Of a DNA stretch of 64,000 nucleotides, positions 1 to 6,584 are shown in pieces. How positions within the stretch are numbered: position 1 is the stretch's first letter; each line of letters begins with the position of its first letter. The notes below the pieces were generated by a model that worked only from the letters and a program-made list of their open reading frames with translations, did no database searches and was not told the origin of the DNA. The position numbers were made by a program, and so were the translations under genes. Source of the stretch: Geothrix paludis (GTDB taxonomy: Bacteria > Acidobacteriota > Holophagae > Holophagales > Holophagaceae); contig NZ_JAKZLC010000003.1 in assembly GCF_022808815.1 (NCBI RefSeq), forward strand, positions 248,001 to 312,000. The letters are read 5' to 3'.

Positions 1-386
1 GCGCTGGTGCAGAGGGGGGTGCGCTCCTGGCGGCGGCGCTCGGTGATGCGGTTGCGCTCGTCCACGAAGACCACCTTGGGCGCCACGGTCTCGGCCTCCT
101 CGGCGGTCATCCAGCCGTAGGCGGCGATGATCACCAGGTCGCCCTTCTGCACCAGGTGGGCGGCGGCCCCGTTGATGCCCACCTCGCCGGATCCCGGGAT
201 CCCCGGGATCACATAGGTGGACAGGCGCGACCCGTTGGTCACGTCGTAGATGTCGATCTTCTCGTTCTCCATGAAGCCGGCGGCCTCGATGAGCAACGGA
301 TCGAGCGTGATCGATCCCACGTAGTCCAGATCGGCCCTCGTCACGGTGGCGCGATGGATCTTACCGAGCAGGAAGTGACGCAGCAT
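1..386 (-). CDS. panD: Aspartate 1-decarboxylase (PanD), C-terminal end cut by window edge
   Basis: Pyruvoyl-dependent decarboxylase that makes beta-alanine from L-aspartate for pantothenate and CoA synthesis in the cytoplasm. The reverse strand reads [18 protein letters not shown], followed by the YVGSIT self-cleavage site; Gly24-Ser25 is the expected scissile bond that yields the pyruvoyl group. The conserved segments NGSRLSTY and NGAAAH also fit the family. About 128 codons are visible with no stop, and the family is usually about 125-140 residues, so very little is missing. A GGAGG lies 4-5 nt before the ATG at 386. The gene is in the same orientation as panC and panB but separated from them by two small secreted-protein genes and a repeat, so panBCD is dispersed rather than contiguous. 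Confidence 0.93.
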   Translation of the reverse strand, partial: MLRHFLLGKIHRATVTRADLDYVGSITLDPLLIEAAGFMENEKIDIYDVTNGSRLSTYVIPGIPGSGEVGINGAAAHLVQKGDLVIIAAYGWMTAEEAETVAPKVVFVDERNRITERRRQERTPLCTS

Positions 387-479
387 GCATCCTCCGGTCC
401 AGGCTCTCAAGGGAGTCCCGGCCAACGCATAAGGATGGACCCAGGTGTACCCCGGGTCCATCCTCGATTTTTGCCCAGT

Positions 480-1040
480 CTAGTTGAACAGCACCACGTG
501 CAAGTCCACGCCCAGCCGGGGCGGGGCCACCGGGGGCGGGGCTACGGGCAGGCGGAAGGCCCCTTCCAGGTCCAGACGGGCCCGGGGGTCGCGGATCTGG
601 CGCAGCACCCAGCGGCCTTCGAGGAAGACGTAGCAGCGGGAGGGATCGCCGGGCACCAGGGCCACGTAGCGCCGGTCGTCGCCGGGACGCCAGTAGCCGT
701 CCATCCAGCCGGGGGCCCGGTAGCGGCGCGGCCGGTCGCGGTCGCGGTCGTGGTCGCGATCATCGTCATCGTAGCGGTGGCGCTCGTACTTGCGCGCCTC
801 CTTGTCCCGCTCCTTCCAGTACTTGCGCTCGGCCTTGTCGCGTTCCTTCCAGTACTTCTGGTCCTCGCGGTCATCCCGGCGATCATCCCTGCGGTCATCA
901 CGGCGGTCGTCGCGGCGATCGTCATGCCGTTCCTCCCGTTCGCCGCGCCAGCCCCGGTGGTCGTCAGGCCGGGCCGTGGCGGGTGGAGCAGTCAGGGAAA
1001 CGGCCGCCAGGAGGGCGGCGCTCATCAAGTGGCGAAACAT
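480..1040 (-). CDS. Secreted Arg/Asp-rich repeat protein of unknown function
   Basis: A 186-residue protein with a clear N-terminal signal peptide (MFRHLMSAALLAAVSLTAPP). A highly charged middle follows, with about four tandem DDRR units, two KYWKERDK units and a run of alternating Asp/Arg. The C-terminal ~50 residues contain YVFLEGRWVL and end in GVDLHVVLFN. That terminal block is clearly paralogous to the end of the next gene upstream (YFLIDGRWEL...GVDLHVALFN), so the two are tandem duplicates with different middles. AGGAG precedes the ATG at 1040. I do not recognise a named family. The charged low-complexity region suggests a periplasmic, possibly metal- or polyanion-binding protein, but that is only inference. 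Confidence 0.75.
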   Translation of the reverse strand: MFRHLMSAALLAAVSLTAPPATARPDDHRGWRGEREERHDDRRDDRRDDRRDDRRDDREDQKYWKERDKAERKYWKERDKEARKYERHRYDDDDRDHDRDRDRPRRYRAPGWMDGYWRPGDDRRYVALVPGDPSRCYVFLEGRWVLRQIRDPRARLDLEGAFRLPVAPPPVAPPRLGVDLHVVLFN

Positions 1041-1052
1041 GGATTCTCCTCG

Positions 1053-1433
1053 CTAGTTGAACAGGGCGACGTGGAGGTCCACGCCCACCCGGGGCAGGGG
1101 CACCGGGGGAGGCGCGGCGGGCATGCGGAGGACATCACGCACCTCGGCCTGGAGGCCCACATTGAAGCCCTTGCGCAGCTCCCAGCGGCCATCGATCAGG
1201 AAATAGGCCCGGTCGGTGTAGCGGGGATCCACGGCAATGTAGGGCCGCTCGGGCAACCGGGAGCCGAACTTCTTGGCCAGGCCCGGGGGCATGCCGCCCT
1301 TCTTGGCCAGGCCCGGAGGCACGCCATCGCGGCCGCGGGCGTGCCCTGGCGGGCCGTCATCCCCGCCTCGGCCATGGCCGCGCCCCTGGGGCATGGCGAT
1401 GAGAGCCGCGGAAATCAGGATCGGGACGAGCAT
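1053..1433 (-). CDS. Small secreted protein with PPGLAKK repeats
   Basis: I place the start at the ATG at 1433, where a GGAGG stands 5 nt upstream and the product begins with a signal peptide (MLVPILISAALIAMPQGRG). An in-frame upstream start exists but would precede the signal with charged residues. The mature protein is Gly/Arg-rich, carries two copies of MPPGLAKK, and ends in a ~50-residue block (YFLIDGRWEL...VGVDLHVALFN) shared with its downstream neighbour. PPGLAKK-type repeats occur in small periplasmic proteins of the RcnB/CigR-like kind, but I cannot confirm membership. The 12-nt gap to the next gene implies co-transcription. Function unknown. Confidence 0.72.
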   Translation of the reverse strand: MLVPILISAALIAMPQGRGHGRGGDDGPPGHARGRDGVPPGLAKKGGMPPGLAKKFGSRLPERPYIAVDPRYTDRAYFLIDGRWELRKGFNVGLQAEVRDVLRMPAAPPPVPLPRVGVDLHVALFN

Positions 1434-1574
1434 GGAACCTCCCGGAATGCGTCTCCGGACAGTCACCCGGAGGACGCCGCCATTCTAACCCCCGGCCCTA
1501 GTGAGGGCCTCCATCCATGGGAGGAGGCGCGGATAGTCCGAAGGGTGAGGCTCTTTCTGTGAAATGCTGTTTTC

Positions 1575-1854
1575 GCCACCGATTTCGCTGATTCCAGTGA
1601 TTAAAAGCGATTCCCGGCTCCAGCGCAGCATGGGCTCCATGGGGGGGGGGGGGGGGGGGGGGGGGGGGTGGGGGGGGGGGGCCCGGGGCCGCCCCGGCGC
1701 AGGGACGGCGGCCCGCGGCGCCAGGGCCGCGATCTTTTGGGGGCTCGCGGCCCTGGCGCCCCCCATGACTTCCGGCGAAGCCGGAGGCGGCCTCCGGCCG
1801 GCCCATGCGGAACCCATCCGAGCCCCAATCAGCGCCATCGGCGAAATCGGTGGC
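1575..1854 (+). repeat. Family A hairpin repeat, copy 1 (expanded by G tract)
   Basis: Intergenic element bounded by the 14-nt inverted ends GCCACCGATTTCGC and GCGAAATCGGTGGC. It carries the shared blocks CAGCGCAGCATGGGCTCCAT, the GCCAGGGCCGCGA stem, CTTCCGGCGAAGCCGGAGG and GGCCGGCCCATGCGG. Clean copies elsewhere are 209 bp. This one is 280 bp because a G homopolymer and GC-rich filler separate the left third from the hairpin. It fills the ~400-bp gap between panC and the small secreted-protein genes. No protein is encoded. Confidence 0.9.
1641..1681 (+). other. G homopolymer inside repeat copy 1 (probable sequencing artefact)
   Basis: About 40 consecutive G residues interrupted by a single T sit exactly where clean copies of the repeat enter their 22-bp stem. 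Reads that fail at a strong hairpin on two-colour instruments are called as G. Together with the same pattern in two other copies, this suggests the tract is not genuine sequence. Confidence 0.7.
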
Positions 1855-1879
1855 TAAAACGCTTTTCGCCGGAACCCGC

Positions 1880-2767
1880 TCAGGCGCCCTGGCCGCCACC
1901 GGTTCCCGTCCCGTGTACGGAAGGGGTCAGGAGGACGTTGTCGATGAGGCGGGTGCTGCCCAGGTAGGCGGCGACGCAGAGGGCGGCGGAGCGGTCCACA
2001 GGGGCCTGCAGGGGCTCCAGGGTCTGGGCATCCACCAGCTCCAGGTACTGGATGGAGTCCGCTCCGGTCATGAGGGCCCGGGCGGTCCCCAGCAGCTTCG
2101 CCGGCTCCCGCTCCCCCTCATCGAAGGCGGCCTTCGCCGCCAGCAGACCCTGGCTGAGGGTCAGGGCGCGCTTCCGCCCGTCCTCGTCCAGGTAGGTATT
2201 GCGGCTGCTCAGGGCCAGGCCATCCGCCTCGCGCACCGTGGGCACCACCACCACGTCCACGGTGAGGTTCAGGTCCCGGGCCATGCGGCGGATCACCGCC
2301 GTCTGCTGGAAGTCCTTCTGGCCGAAGAACGCCAGGTCCGGCTGCACGATGTTGAAGAGCTTCGCCACCACCGTGGCCACGCCCCGGAAGTGGCCGGGGC
2401 GGTAGCGGCCGCAGAGGGTGTCGGCCAGGTGGCCGGGCTCCACATGGGTCTGGAAGCCCGTGGGGTAGATCTCGGCGACCTCCGGCATGAACAGCACCGT
2501 GGCCCCGGTTTCCAGGCAGAGGTTCTGGTCCCGCTCCAGGTCCCGGGGATAGCTGGCCAGGTCCTCGCCGGGGCCGAACTGCGTCGGGTTCACGAAGATG
2601 GACACCACCGTGGCGTCGCAGCGGGCGGCGCTCTGGCGGATGAGGGCCCCGTGGCCCTCGTGCAGGAATCCCATGGTGGGGACGAAGCCGATGCGCTTGC
2701 CCTCGTCCCGCAAGGGTCTCAGGAGGGCACGGAGATCAGCAATGGAACGGACGACTCGCATGGACAA
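1880..2767 (-). CDS. panC: Pantothenate synthetase (pantoate--beta-alanine ligase)
   Basis: Condenses pantoate with beta-alanine using ATP, via a pantoyl-adenylate, to give pantothenate. The HIGH-like nucleotide-binding motif MGFLHEGH is at residues 32-39, followed by VNPTQFGPGED, by FGQKDFQQ in the pantoate/ATP site, and by LSSRNTYL near residue 185. The length of ~295 aa is normal for the family. The start is ambiguous: a TTG at 2767 has AAGGA about 8 nt upstream, whereas the first ATG is at 2761 with poor spacing. The gene lies 46 bp downstream of panB in the same orientation, so it is an operon partner. Confidence 0.97.
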   Translation of the reverse strand: MSMRVVRSIADLRALLRPLRDEGKRIGFVPTMGFLHEGHGALIRQSAARCDATVVSIFVNPTQFGPGEDLASYPRDLERDQNLCLETGATVLFMPEVAEIYPTGFQTHVEPGHLADTLCGRYRPGHFRGVATVVAKLFNIVQPDLAFFGQKDFQQTAVIRRMARDLNLTVDVVVVPTVREADGLALSSRNTYLDEDGRKRALTLSQGLLAAKAAFDEGEREPAKLLGTARALMTGADSIQYLELVDAQTLEPLQAPVDRSAALCVAAYLGSTRLIDNVLLTPSVHGTGTGGGQGA

Positions 2768-2813
2768 AAGCGGGATCCTTCAGAAAGCGCCTGTCAGTTT
2801 ACCAAGGGCGCGA

Positions 2814-3677
2814 TCAGGGGTGCCACTGGGTCAGAACCGGACGAACGGCTTCTGGAAGCGTATAGGATTCCCGGTCGTCGGGGAACCCTCCGGAGCGGAC
2901 ATCCTCGGCCCAGAGGGCCAGGGCGTCTCGCAGGTCTTGGAATCCTTCGGCATAGCGGCGCACGAATTTCGGCGAGGTGCCCGGCAGGAGGCCCAGCACA
3001 TCGTGGAAGACCAGCACCTGGCCCGAGCACCGGGGGCCGGCCCCGATGCCGATGGTGGGAATCTCCAGGGTTTCCGTCACCCGGGCCGCCAGGTCCGCGG
3101 GGATGCCCTCCAGCACCAGGCTGAAGCAGCCCGCGTCCTGCAGCTTCTGGGCGTCCTCCAGCAGGCGGATGGCGTCGCCCTTGTGCTTGCCCTGCACCTT
3201 GAAGCCGCCCATGGGGTTCACGCTCTGAGGCGTGAGGCCCAGGTGCCCCATGACGGGGATCTCCGCGTCGATGAGGGCGTGGATCATGGGCAGGCGCTTG
3301 GCCCCGCCCTCGAGCTTCACCGCCTGAGCCCCGCGCTGGAGAAAGCCTCCCGCGTTGCGGAGGGTGTCTTCCACGCTGAGGTGGAAGCTCAGGTAGGGCA
3401 TGTCCGCCACCAGCATGGCCGTGGGCTGGGTGCGGGCCACGGCCTCCAGGTGGTGGTTCATCATGGCCATGCTGACGGGCAGGGTGTTCTCGAAGCCCAG
3501 GCACACGTTCCCCACGCTGTCGCCCACGAGGATCAGGTCCACGCCCGCCGCATCGGCGATGCGGGCGGTCGCGGCATCGTAGGCCGTGACCATCACGAGC
3601 TTCCGTCCCGCGTGGTGCCAGGCGTGCAGCTGGGGAAGGGTGACGCGGGTGCGCGCGTCCGCGGGCAGGTGGCTCAT
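2814..3677 (-). CDS. panB: 3-methyl-2-oxobutanoate hydroxymethyltransferase (ketopantoate synthase)
   Basis: First committed enzyme of pantothenate synthesis: transfers a hydroxymethyl group from 5,10-methylene-THF to alpha-ketoisovalerate. Recognisable by VMVTAYDAATARIADAAG, ILVGDSVGNV, the metal-binding VADMPYLS region, VKLEGG, PVMGHLGLTPQS and IGIGAG, the usual order along the TIM barrel. I choose the ATG at 3677 (287 aa) with GGAG upstream. The reading frame stays open back through the repeat, and an in-frame ATG at 3716 is possible, but that extension is not family-like. Followed by panC. Repeat copy 2 lies just upstream and would be part of the leader region if the promoter lies beyond it. 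Confidence 0.97.
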   Translation of the reverse strand: MSHLPADARTRVTLPQLHAWHHAGRKLVMVTAYDAATARIADAAGVDLILVGDSVGNVCLGFENTLPVSMAMMNHHLEAVARTQPTAMLVADMPYLSFHLSVEDTLRNAGGFLQRGAQAVKLEGGAKRLPMIHALIDAEIPVMGHLGLTPQSVNPMGGFKVQGKHKGDAIRLLEDAQKLQDAGCFSLVLEGIPADLAARVTETLEIPTIGIGAGPRCSGQVLVFHDVLGLLPGTSPKFVRRYAEGFQDLRDALALWAEDVRSGGFPDDRESYTLPEAVRPVLTQWHP

Positions 3678-3792
3678 GGGGGTCTCCGCTGGAAGGTCGA
3701 AGCCGTGGGCCTCCATGTAACCACCAAAAACCGGAACAGGATGAACAGGTTTCCCGGGGAGGCAGAGGCACATCCAGCGCAAAGCATTTTTC

Positions 3793-4001
3793 GCCACCGA
3801 TTTCGCTGATTCCAGTGATTTAAAAGCGATTCTCTTCCCCAGCGCAGCATGGGCTCCATGGGGGGCGCCAGGGCCGCGATCTTTCGGGGGCTCGCGGCCC
3901 TGGCGCCCCCCATGACTTCCGGCAACGCCGGAAGCGGCCTGCGGCCGGCCCATGCGGGACTCATCCGAGGCCCCATCAGCGCCATCGGCGAAATCGGTGG
4001 C
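3793..4001 (+). repeat. Family A hairpin repeat, copy 2 (clean reference copy)
   Basis: This is the best intact copy, 209 bp. It has terminal inverted repeats GCCACCGATTTCGC/GCGAAATCGGTGGC. A perfect 22-bp stem has arms 3858-3879 and 3892-3913 around a 12-nt loop. A second hairpin at 3916-3934 is CTTCCGGC-AAC-GCCGGAAG. Further palindromic GC (GCGGCCTGCGGCCGGCC) precedes the right end. Flanks are T-rich on the left and A-rich on the right (TTTTTC... and ...TAAAAA), so the outer symmetry extends beyond the 14 bp. No ORF. Confidence 0.93.
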
Positions 4002-4014
4002 TAAAAAGGATTTC

Positions 4015-4383
4015 TCAGCCCCCGTGAACCAGTCTCCGGACCTGAAGGCTCGGGCCGAAGTTCAGGAGCAGGCACACAGGCTTTCCGCTGGCCTTGAGGT
4101 AGTTGAGGCTCTGGGCCATGTGGGCGTCCAGGATGCCCGCGACCGCTTTCAGTTCCACAAGAACTCGGCCCTCCACGAGCAGGTCCACCTGGAACTCACC
4201 CACCAGCGCGCCGTCGTAATGAACCTCCAGGCCATGCTGCTGGATCACCTCAAGTCCCGCCTTGCGCAGCTCGTGGGCCAGGGCATTCTCGTAGACCTTC
4301 TCCAGGAAGCCGTGGCCGAGGGTGTTGGCCACCTTGAAGGCGCAGCCGATGATCCGCTCCGTCAGAGGATCGTGCTCCTGCAT
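4015..4383 (-). CDS. GxxExxY family protein (PD-(D/E)XK nuclease-like fold)
   Basis: 122 residues. The family signature is present as NTLGHGFLEKVYENAL, which contains the GxxExxY motif. Downstream are the nuclease-fold-like acidic and lysine positions in FQVDLLVEGRVLVELKAV (D...E-x-K). The length matches the family (about 120-130 aa). These proteins are widespread in bacteria, often near mobile or repeated DNA. Their activity is not established; the fold predicts nucleic-acid binding or cleavage. GGAGA lies 7 nt before the ATG at 4383. The gene sits alone between two direct copies of repeat A, 13 bp from the left one and 82 bp from the right one, consistent with acquisition as a repeat-bounded unit. 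Confidence 0.9.
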   Translation of the reverse strand: MQEHDPLTERIIGCAFKVANTLGHGFLEKVYENALAHELRKAGLEVIQQHGLEVHYDGALVGEFQVDLLVEGRVLVELKAVAGILDAHMAQSLNYLKASGKPVCLLLNFGPSLQVRRLVHGG

Positions 4384-4465
4384 CGTCTGTCTCCATGTCG
4401 GGAAGGGAGAGACAGCTTAGCCCGGGGGGTCGGCAAATCCGACACCAAAGAAAAAGATGTTTTTC

Positions 4466-4674
4466 GCCACCGATTTCGCTGATTTCAGTGATTTAAAAGC
4501 GATATCCGGCTACAGCGCAGCGTGGGCTCCATGGGGCGCGCCAGGGCCGCGATCTTTTGGGGGCTCGCGGTCCTGGCGCCCCCCATGACTTCCGGCGAAG
4601 CCGGAAGCGGCCTCTGGCCGGCCCATGCGGGACCCATCCGAGGCCCAATCAGCGCCATCGGCGAAATCGGTGGC
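4466..4674 (+). repeat. Family A hairpin repeat, copy 3
   Basis: 209-bp copy, very similar to copy 2, with both inverted ends intact. The central stem has minor mismatches: GCGCGCCAGGGCCGCGA on the left against TCGCGGTCCTGGCGCC on the right. The second hairpin CTTCCGGCGAAGCCGGAAG is perfect. It lies in direct orientation relative to copy 2, with the GxxExxY gene between them. Confidence 0.92.
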
Positions 4675-4704
4675 AAAAAAGGCCTTTCGCCGGAGGCCGC
4701 ACTT

Positions 4705-4763
4705 GGCCAGTCCACACGGAACGCATCCGAGACGCAATCACCGTTACTGGCGAAACCGATGGC
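4705..4763 (+). repeat. Degenerate right-half copy of repeat A
   Basis: Immediately after copy 3, GGCCAGTCCACACGGAACGC followed by ATCCGAGACGCAATCACCGT and GGCGAAACCGATGGC repeats the last ~60 bp of the element with about a quarter of positions changed. It looks like an older tandem half copy. It forms part of the ~260-bp non-coding leader between copy 3 and the start of wza; nothing else is recognisable there. Confidence 0.7.
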
Positions 4764-4937
4764 AAAAAACCACTTTCACCGGGGCTCACCCCTTTCTGCC
4801 CGGGCGCGAAAGCTCGATCCGGGCGGTCTGTGCCTCTTGTCACTTAGTCTCGAATTGTGAATCCCCGGCCACGAATGAGACGATATGAGGCTCTGTTGAA
4901 ACTGGCCTCCAGCTCGTACCTGACCGATAGGAATGGA

Positions 4938-6089
4938 ATGTCTGAGATTCTCCCGATCCACCCGTCCTCTATGCCGGGTGCCCCGGCCCTCTGCCGGCGC
5001 CTCCCGGTCCTGGCCGTCCTGGGCCTGACCCTCCTGCTGGGCGCCTGCCGGGCCCCGGGCATGAAGTTCAACGAGCGCGCCTTCGAGCGGGAGACCCGCA
5101 CCCGGGTGAACGGCCAGGACGTCACCCTGCATCCCCTGAACCCCGAGACCCTCAAGACTTACGGGGCCCGCCCGGCCTCCACGGAGGTCAAGGAGCTGCT
5201 GGCCGCCAAGGTCGAGCCCTACCGCATCGGCCCCCAGGACATCCTCATGGTCACCGTCTGGGACCACCCCGAGCTGACCCTGCCCCTGGGCCAGTACCGC
5301 ACCGATGCCGCCACCGGCATGGTGGTGGACGAGGACGGCTTCCTCTTCTACCCCTACATCGGCCGCGTGAAGGTGGCGGGCCTCACGGTGGTGGAGGCCC
5401 GCGCTCTCCTCACCGCCAAGCTCGATGACGTGCTCCAGCGGCCCCAGGTGAACGTGCAAGTCATCGCCTACCGGTCTCAAAGGGTCTTCATCAGCGGAGA
5501 GGTGCGCAACCCAGCCGTCTACAACGTCACCGACATCCCCTTCACTCTGGCGGAGGCCGTCAACCGTGCCGGCGGCTTTCTGCCCACGGCGGACCAGAGC
5601 CACGTCCTGGTCTCCCGCGGGGATCGGACCTGGTCCCTCGACTTCCTCCAGCTCATGACCCGGGGCAACCGCATCGGTCAGATCCTGCTTCGGGACGGTG
5701 ACTCCGTGCATGTCCAGAGCCGGGACGAGGAACCCGTCTACCTCCTGGGCGAGCTGCGCAACCCCCGCTCGGTGCCGACCTACCACGGCAAGCTGTCCCT
5801 GGCCCAGGCCATCTCCGATGCCGGCGGCATCAACACCACCACCGCCGAGGCCCGGTCCATCTACGTGTTCCGGCGCGGCCAGGCCGAGAACGCCGTGGAC
5901 GTGTTCCACCTGGACGCCTACAACCCCGTGGCCATGGTGCTGGCCGACCGCTTTGCCCTCCAGCCCCGGGACCTGGTCTACGTGGACGCCGGCCCCCTGG
6001 TGCGCTGGAACCGCGTCGTGAGCCTCATCGTGCCCACGGTCTCCGCCCTCACCTCCACCGCCTCCGAAGTCAAGTACCTCAGCCAGTAG
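4938..6089 (+). CDS. wza: Wza-like outer-membrane polysaccharide export lipoprotein
   Basis: Forms the outer-membrane/periplasmic channel for capsule or exopolysaccharide export. The lipobox LLLGAC is preceded by a hydrophobic stretch, so the protein is a lipoprotein. Next comes the polysaccharide export domain (YRIGPQDILMVTVWDHPEL, DEDGFLFYPYIGRVKVAGLT, VNVQVIAYRSQRVFISGEV), then two SLBB-type repeats (NPAVYNVTDIPFTLAEAVNRAGG and NPRSVPTYHGKLSLAQAISDAGG). I choose the ATG at 4938 (383 aa) because AGGAATGG precedes it. The in-frame ATG at 4971 lacks a ribosome site and 4857 gives a charged extension. First gene of the plus arm of the export locus. Confidence 0.93.
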   Translation: MSEILPIHPSSMPGAPALCRRLPVLAVLGLTLLLGACRAPGMKFNERAFERETRTRVNGQDVTLHPLNPETLKTYGARPASTEVKELLAAKVEPYRIGPQDILMVTVWDHPELTLPLGQYRTDAATGMVVDEDGFLFYPYIGRVKVAGLTVVEARALLTAKLDDVLQRPQVNVQVIAYRSQRVFISGEVRNPAVYNVTDIPFTLAEAVNRAGGFLPTADQSHVLVSRGDRTWSLDFLQLMTRGNRIGQILLRDGDSVHVQSRDEEPVYLLGELRNPRSVPTYHGKLSLAQAISDAGGINTTTAEARSIYVFRRGQAENAVDVFHLDAYNPVAMVLADRFALQPRDLVYVDAGPLVRWNRVVSLIVPTVSALTSTASEVKYLSQ

Positions 6090-6092
6090 CCC

Positions 6093-6584
6093 ATGCCCCT
6101 CGCCATCCGCCGCATCCTCGTCCTGTGCGAGGGCAACCACTGCCGCAGCCCCCTGGCGGAAGCCCTGCTGCGGAAGGCCCTCGACCCCGGCATCGAGGTG
6201 CGCTCCGCCGGGCTGGGGGCCCTGGTGGCCCAGCCCGCCCACGAGGAGACCCGGCGCCTGGCCGCGGAGCTGGGCCTCGACCTCGAGGCCCACCGGGGAC
6301 GCCAGGTCAGTCCCGAGCTGATCCGGGACTCGGACCTGGTCCTGGTGATGGACCGGGCCCAGAAGGAAGCCTGCGAGGCCCTGACCCCCCACGCCCGGGG
6401 CCGGGTCTTCCTGCTGGGGCACTGGCTGTCCTCCGAGGGTGAAGGAACAGATGCCGGGAAGACCGGCGGCCAGGAGATCGCCGACCCCATCCAGGGCGGC
6501 CCCGAGGCCCACCGCCTCGCCTGCGAACACATCCAGGGCGCCATCCAGACCTGGCTCCCCCGACTTGCCCCAAGGAACCCATGA
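6093..6584 (+). CDS. wzb: Low-molecular-weight protein-tyrosine phosphatase (Wzb-like)
   Basis: Dephosphorylates the C-terminal tyrosine cluster of the partner kinase and so controls polymer assembly and export. The P-loop CEGNHCRS near the N-terminus matches the C-x5-R-S active site. The general-acid loop is EIADPIQGG near residue 131. The length of 163 aa is slightly long for the family because of an insertion around HWLSSEGEGTDAGKTGGQ. It starts 4 bp after the wza stop and overlaps the kinase gene by 4 bp (ATGA), which indicates translational coupling. Confidence 0.93.
   Translation: MPLAIRRILVLCEGNHCRSPLAEALLRKALDPGIEVRSAGLGALVAQPAHEETRRLAAELGLDLEAHRGRQVSPELIRDSDLVLVMDRAQKEACEALTPHARGRVFLLGHWLSSEGEGTDAGKTGGQEIADPIQGGPEAHRLACEHIQGAIQTWLPRLAPRNP

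Noticed and set aside
860-925. Tandem GGCGATCATCC-like DNA repeats resembling a small repeat array
   Set aside because: They are the in-frame DDRR codons of the secreted protein; units have no spacers, so this is not a CRISPR.
156-1562. Long plus-strand frames opposite panD and the secreted-protein genes
   Set aside because: Antisense shadows of GC-rich genes. The minus-strand proteins have signal peptides, ribosome sites and family motifs; the plus-strand ones do not.
1575-4763. Repeat A as a transcription terminator
   Set aside because: The stems are strong, but no U-run follows the central hairpin on either strand and the T-rich ends lie on the wrong side. A secondary role in RNA stability is possible.
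4857-4937. Upstream start for wza giving a 27-residue extension
   Set aside because: The extension is polar and would bury the lipoprotein signal; the ATG at 4938 has a better ribosome site.
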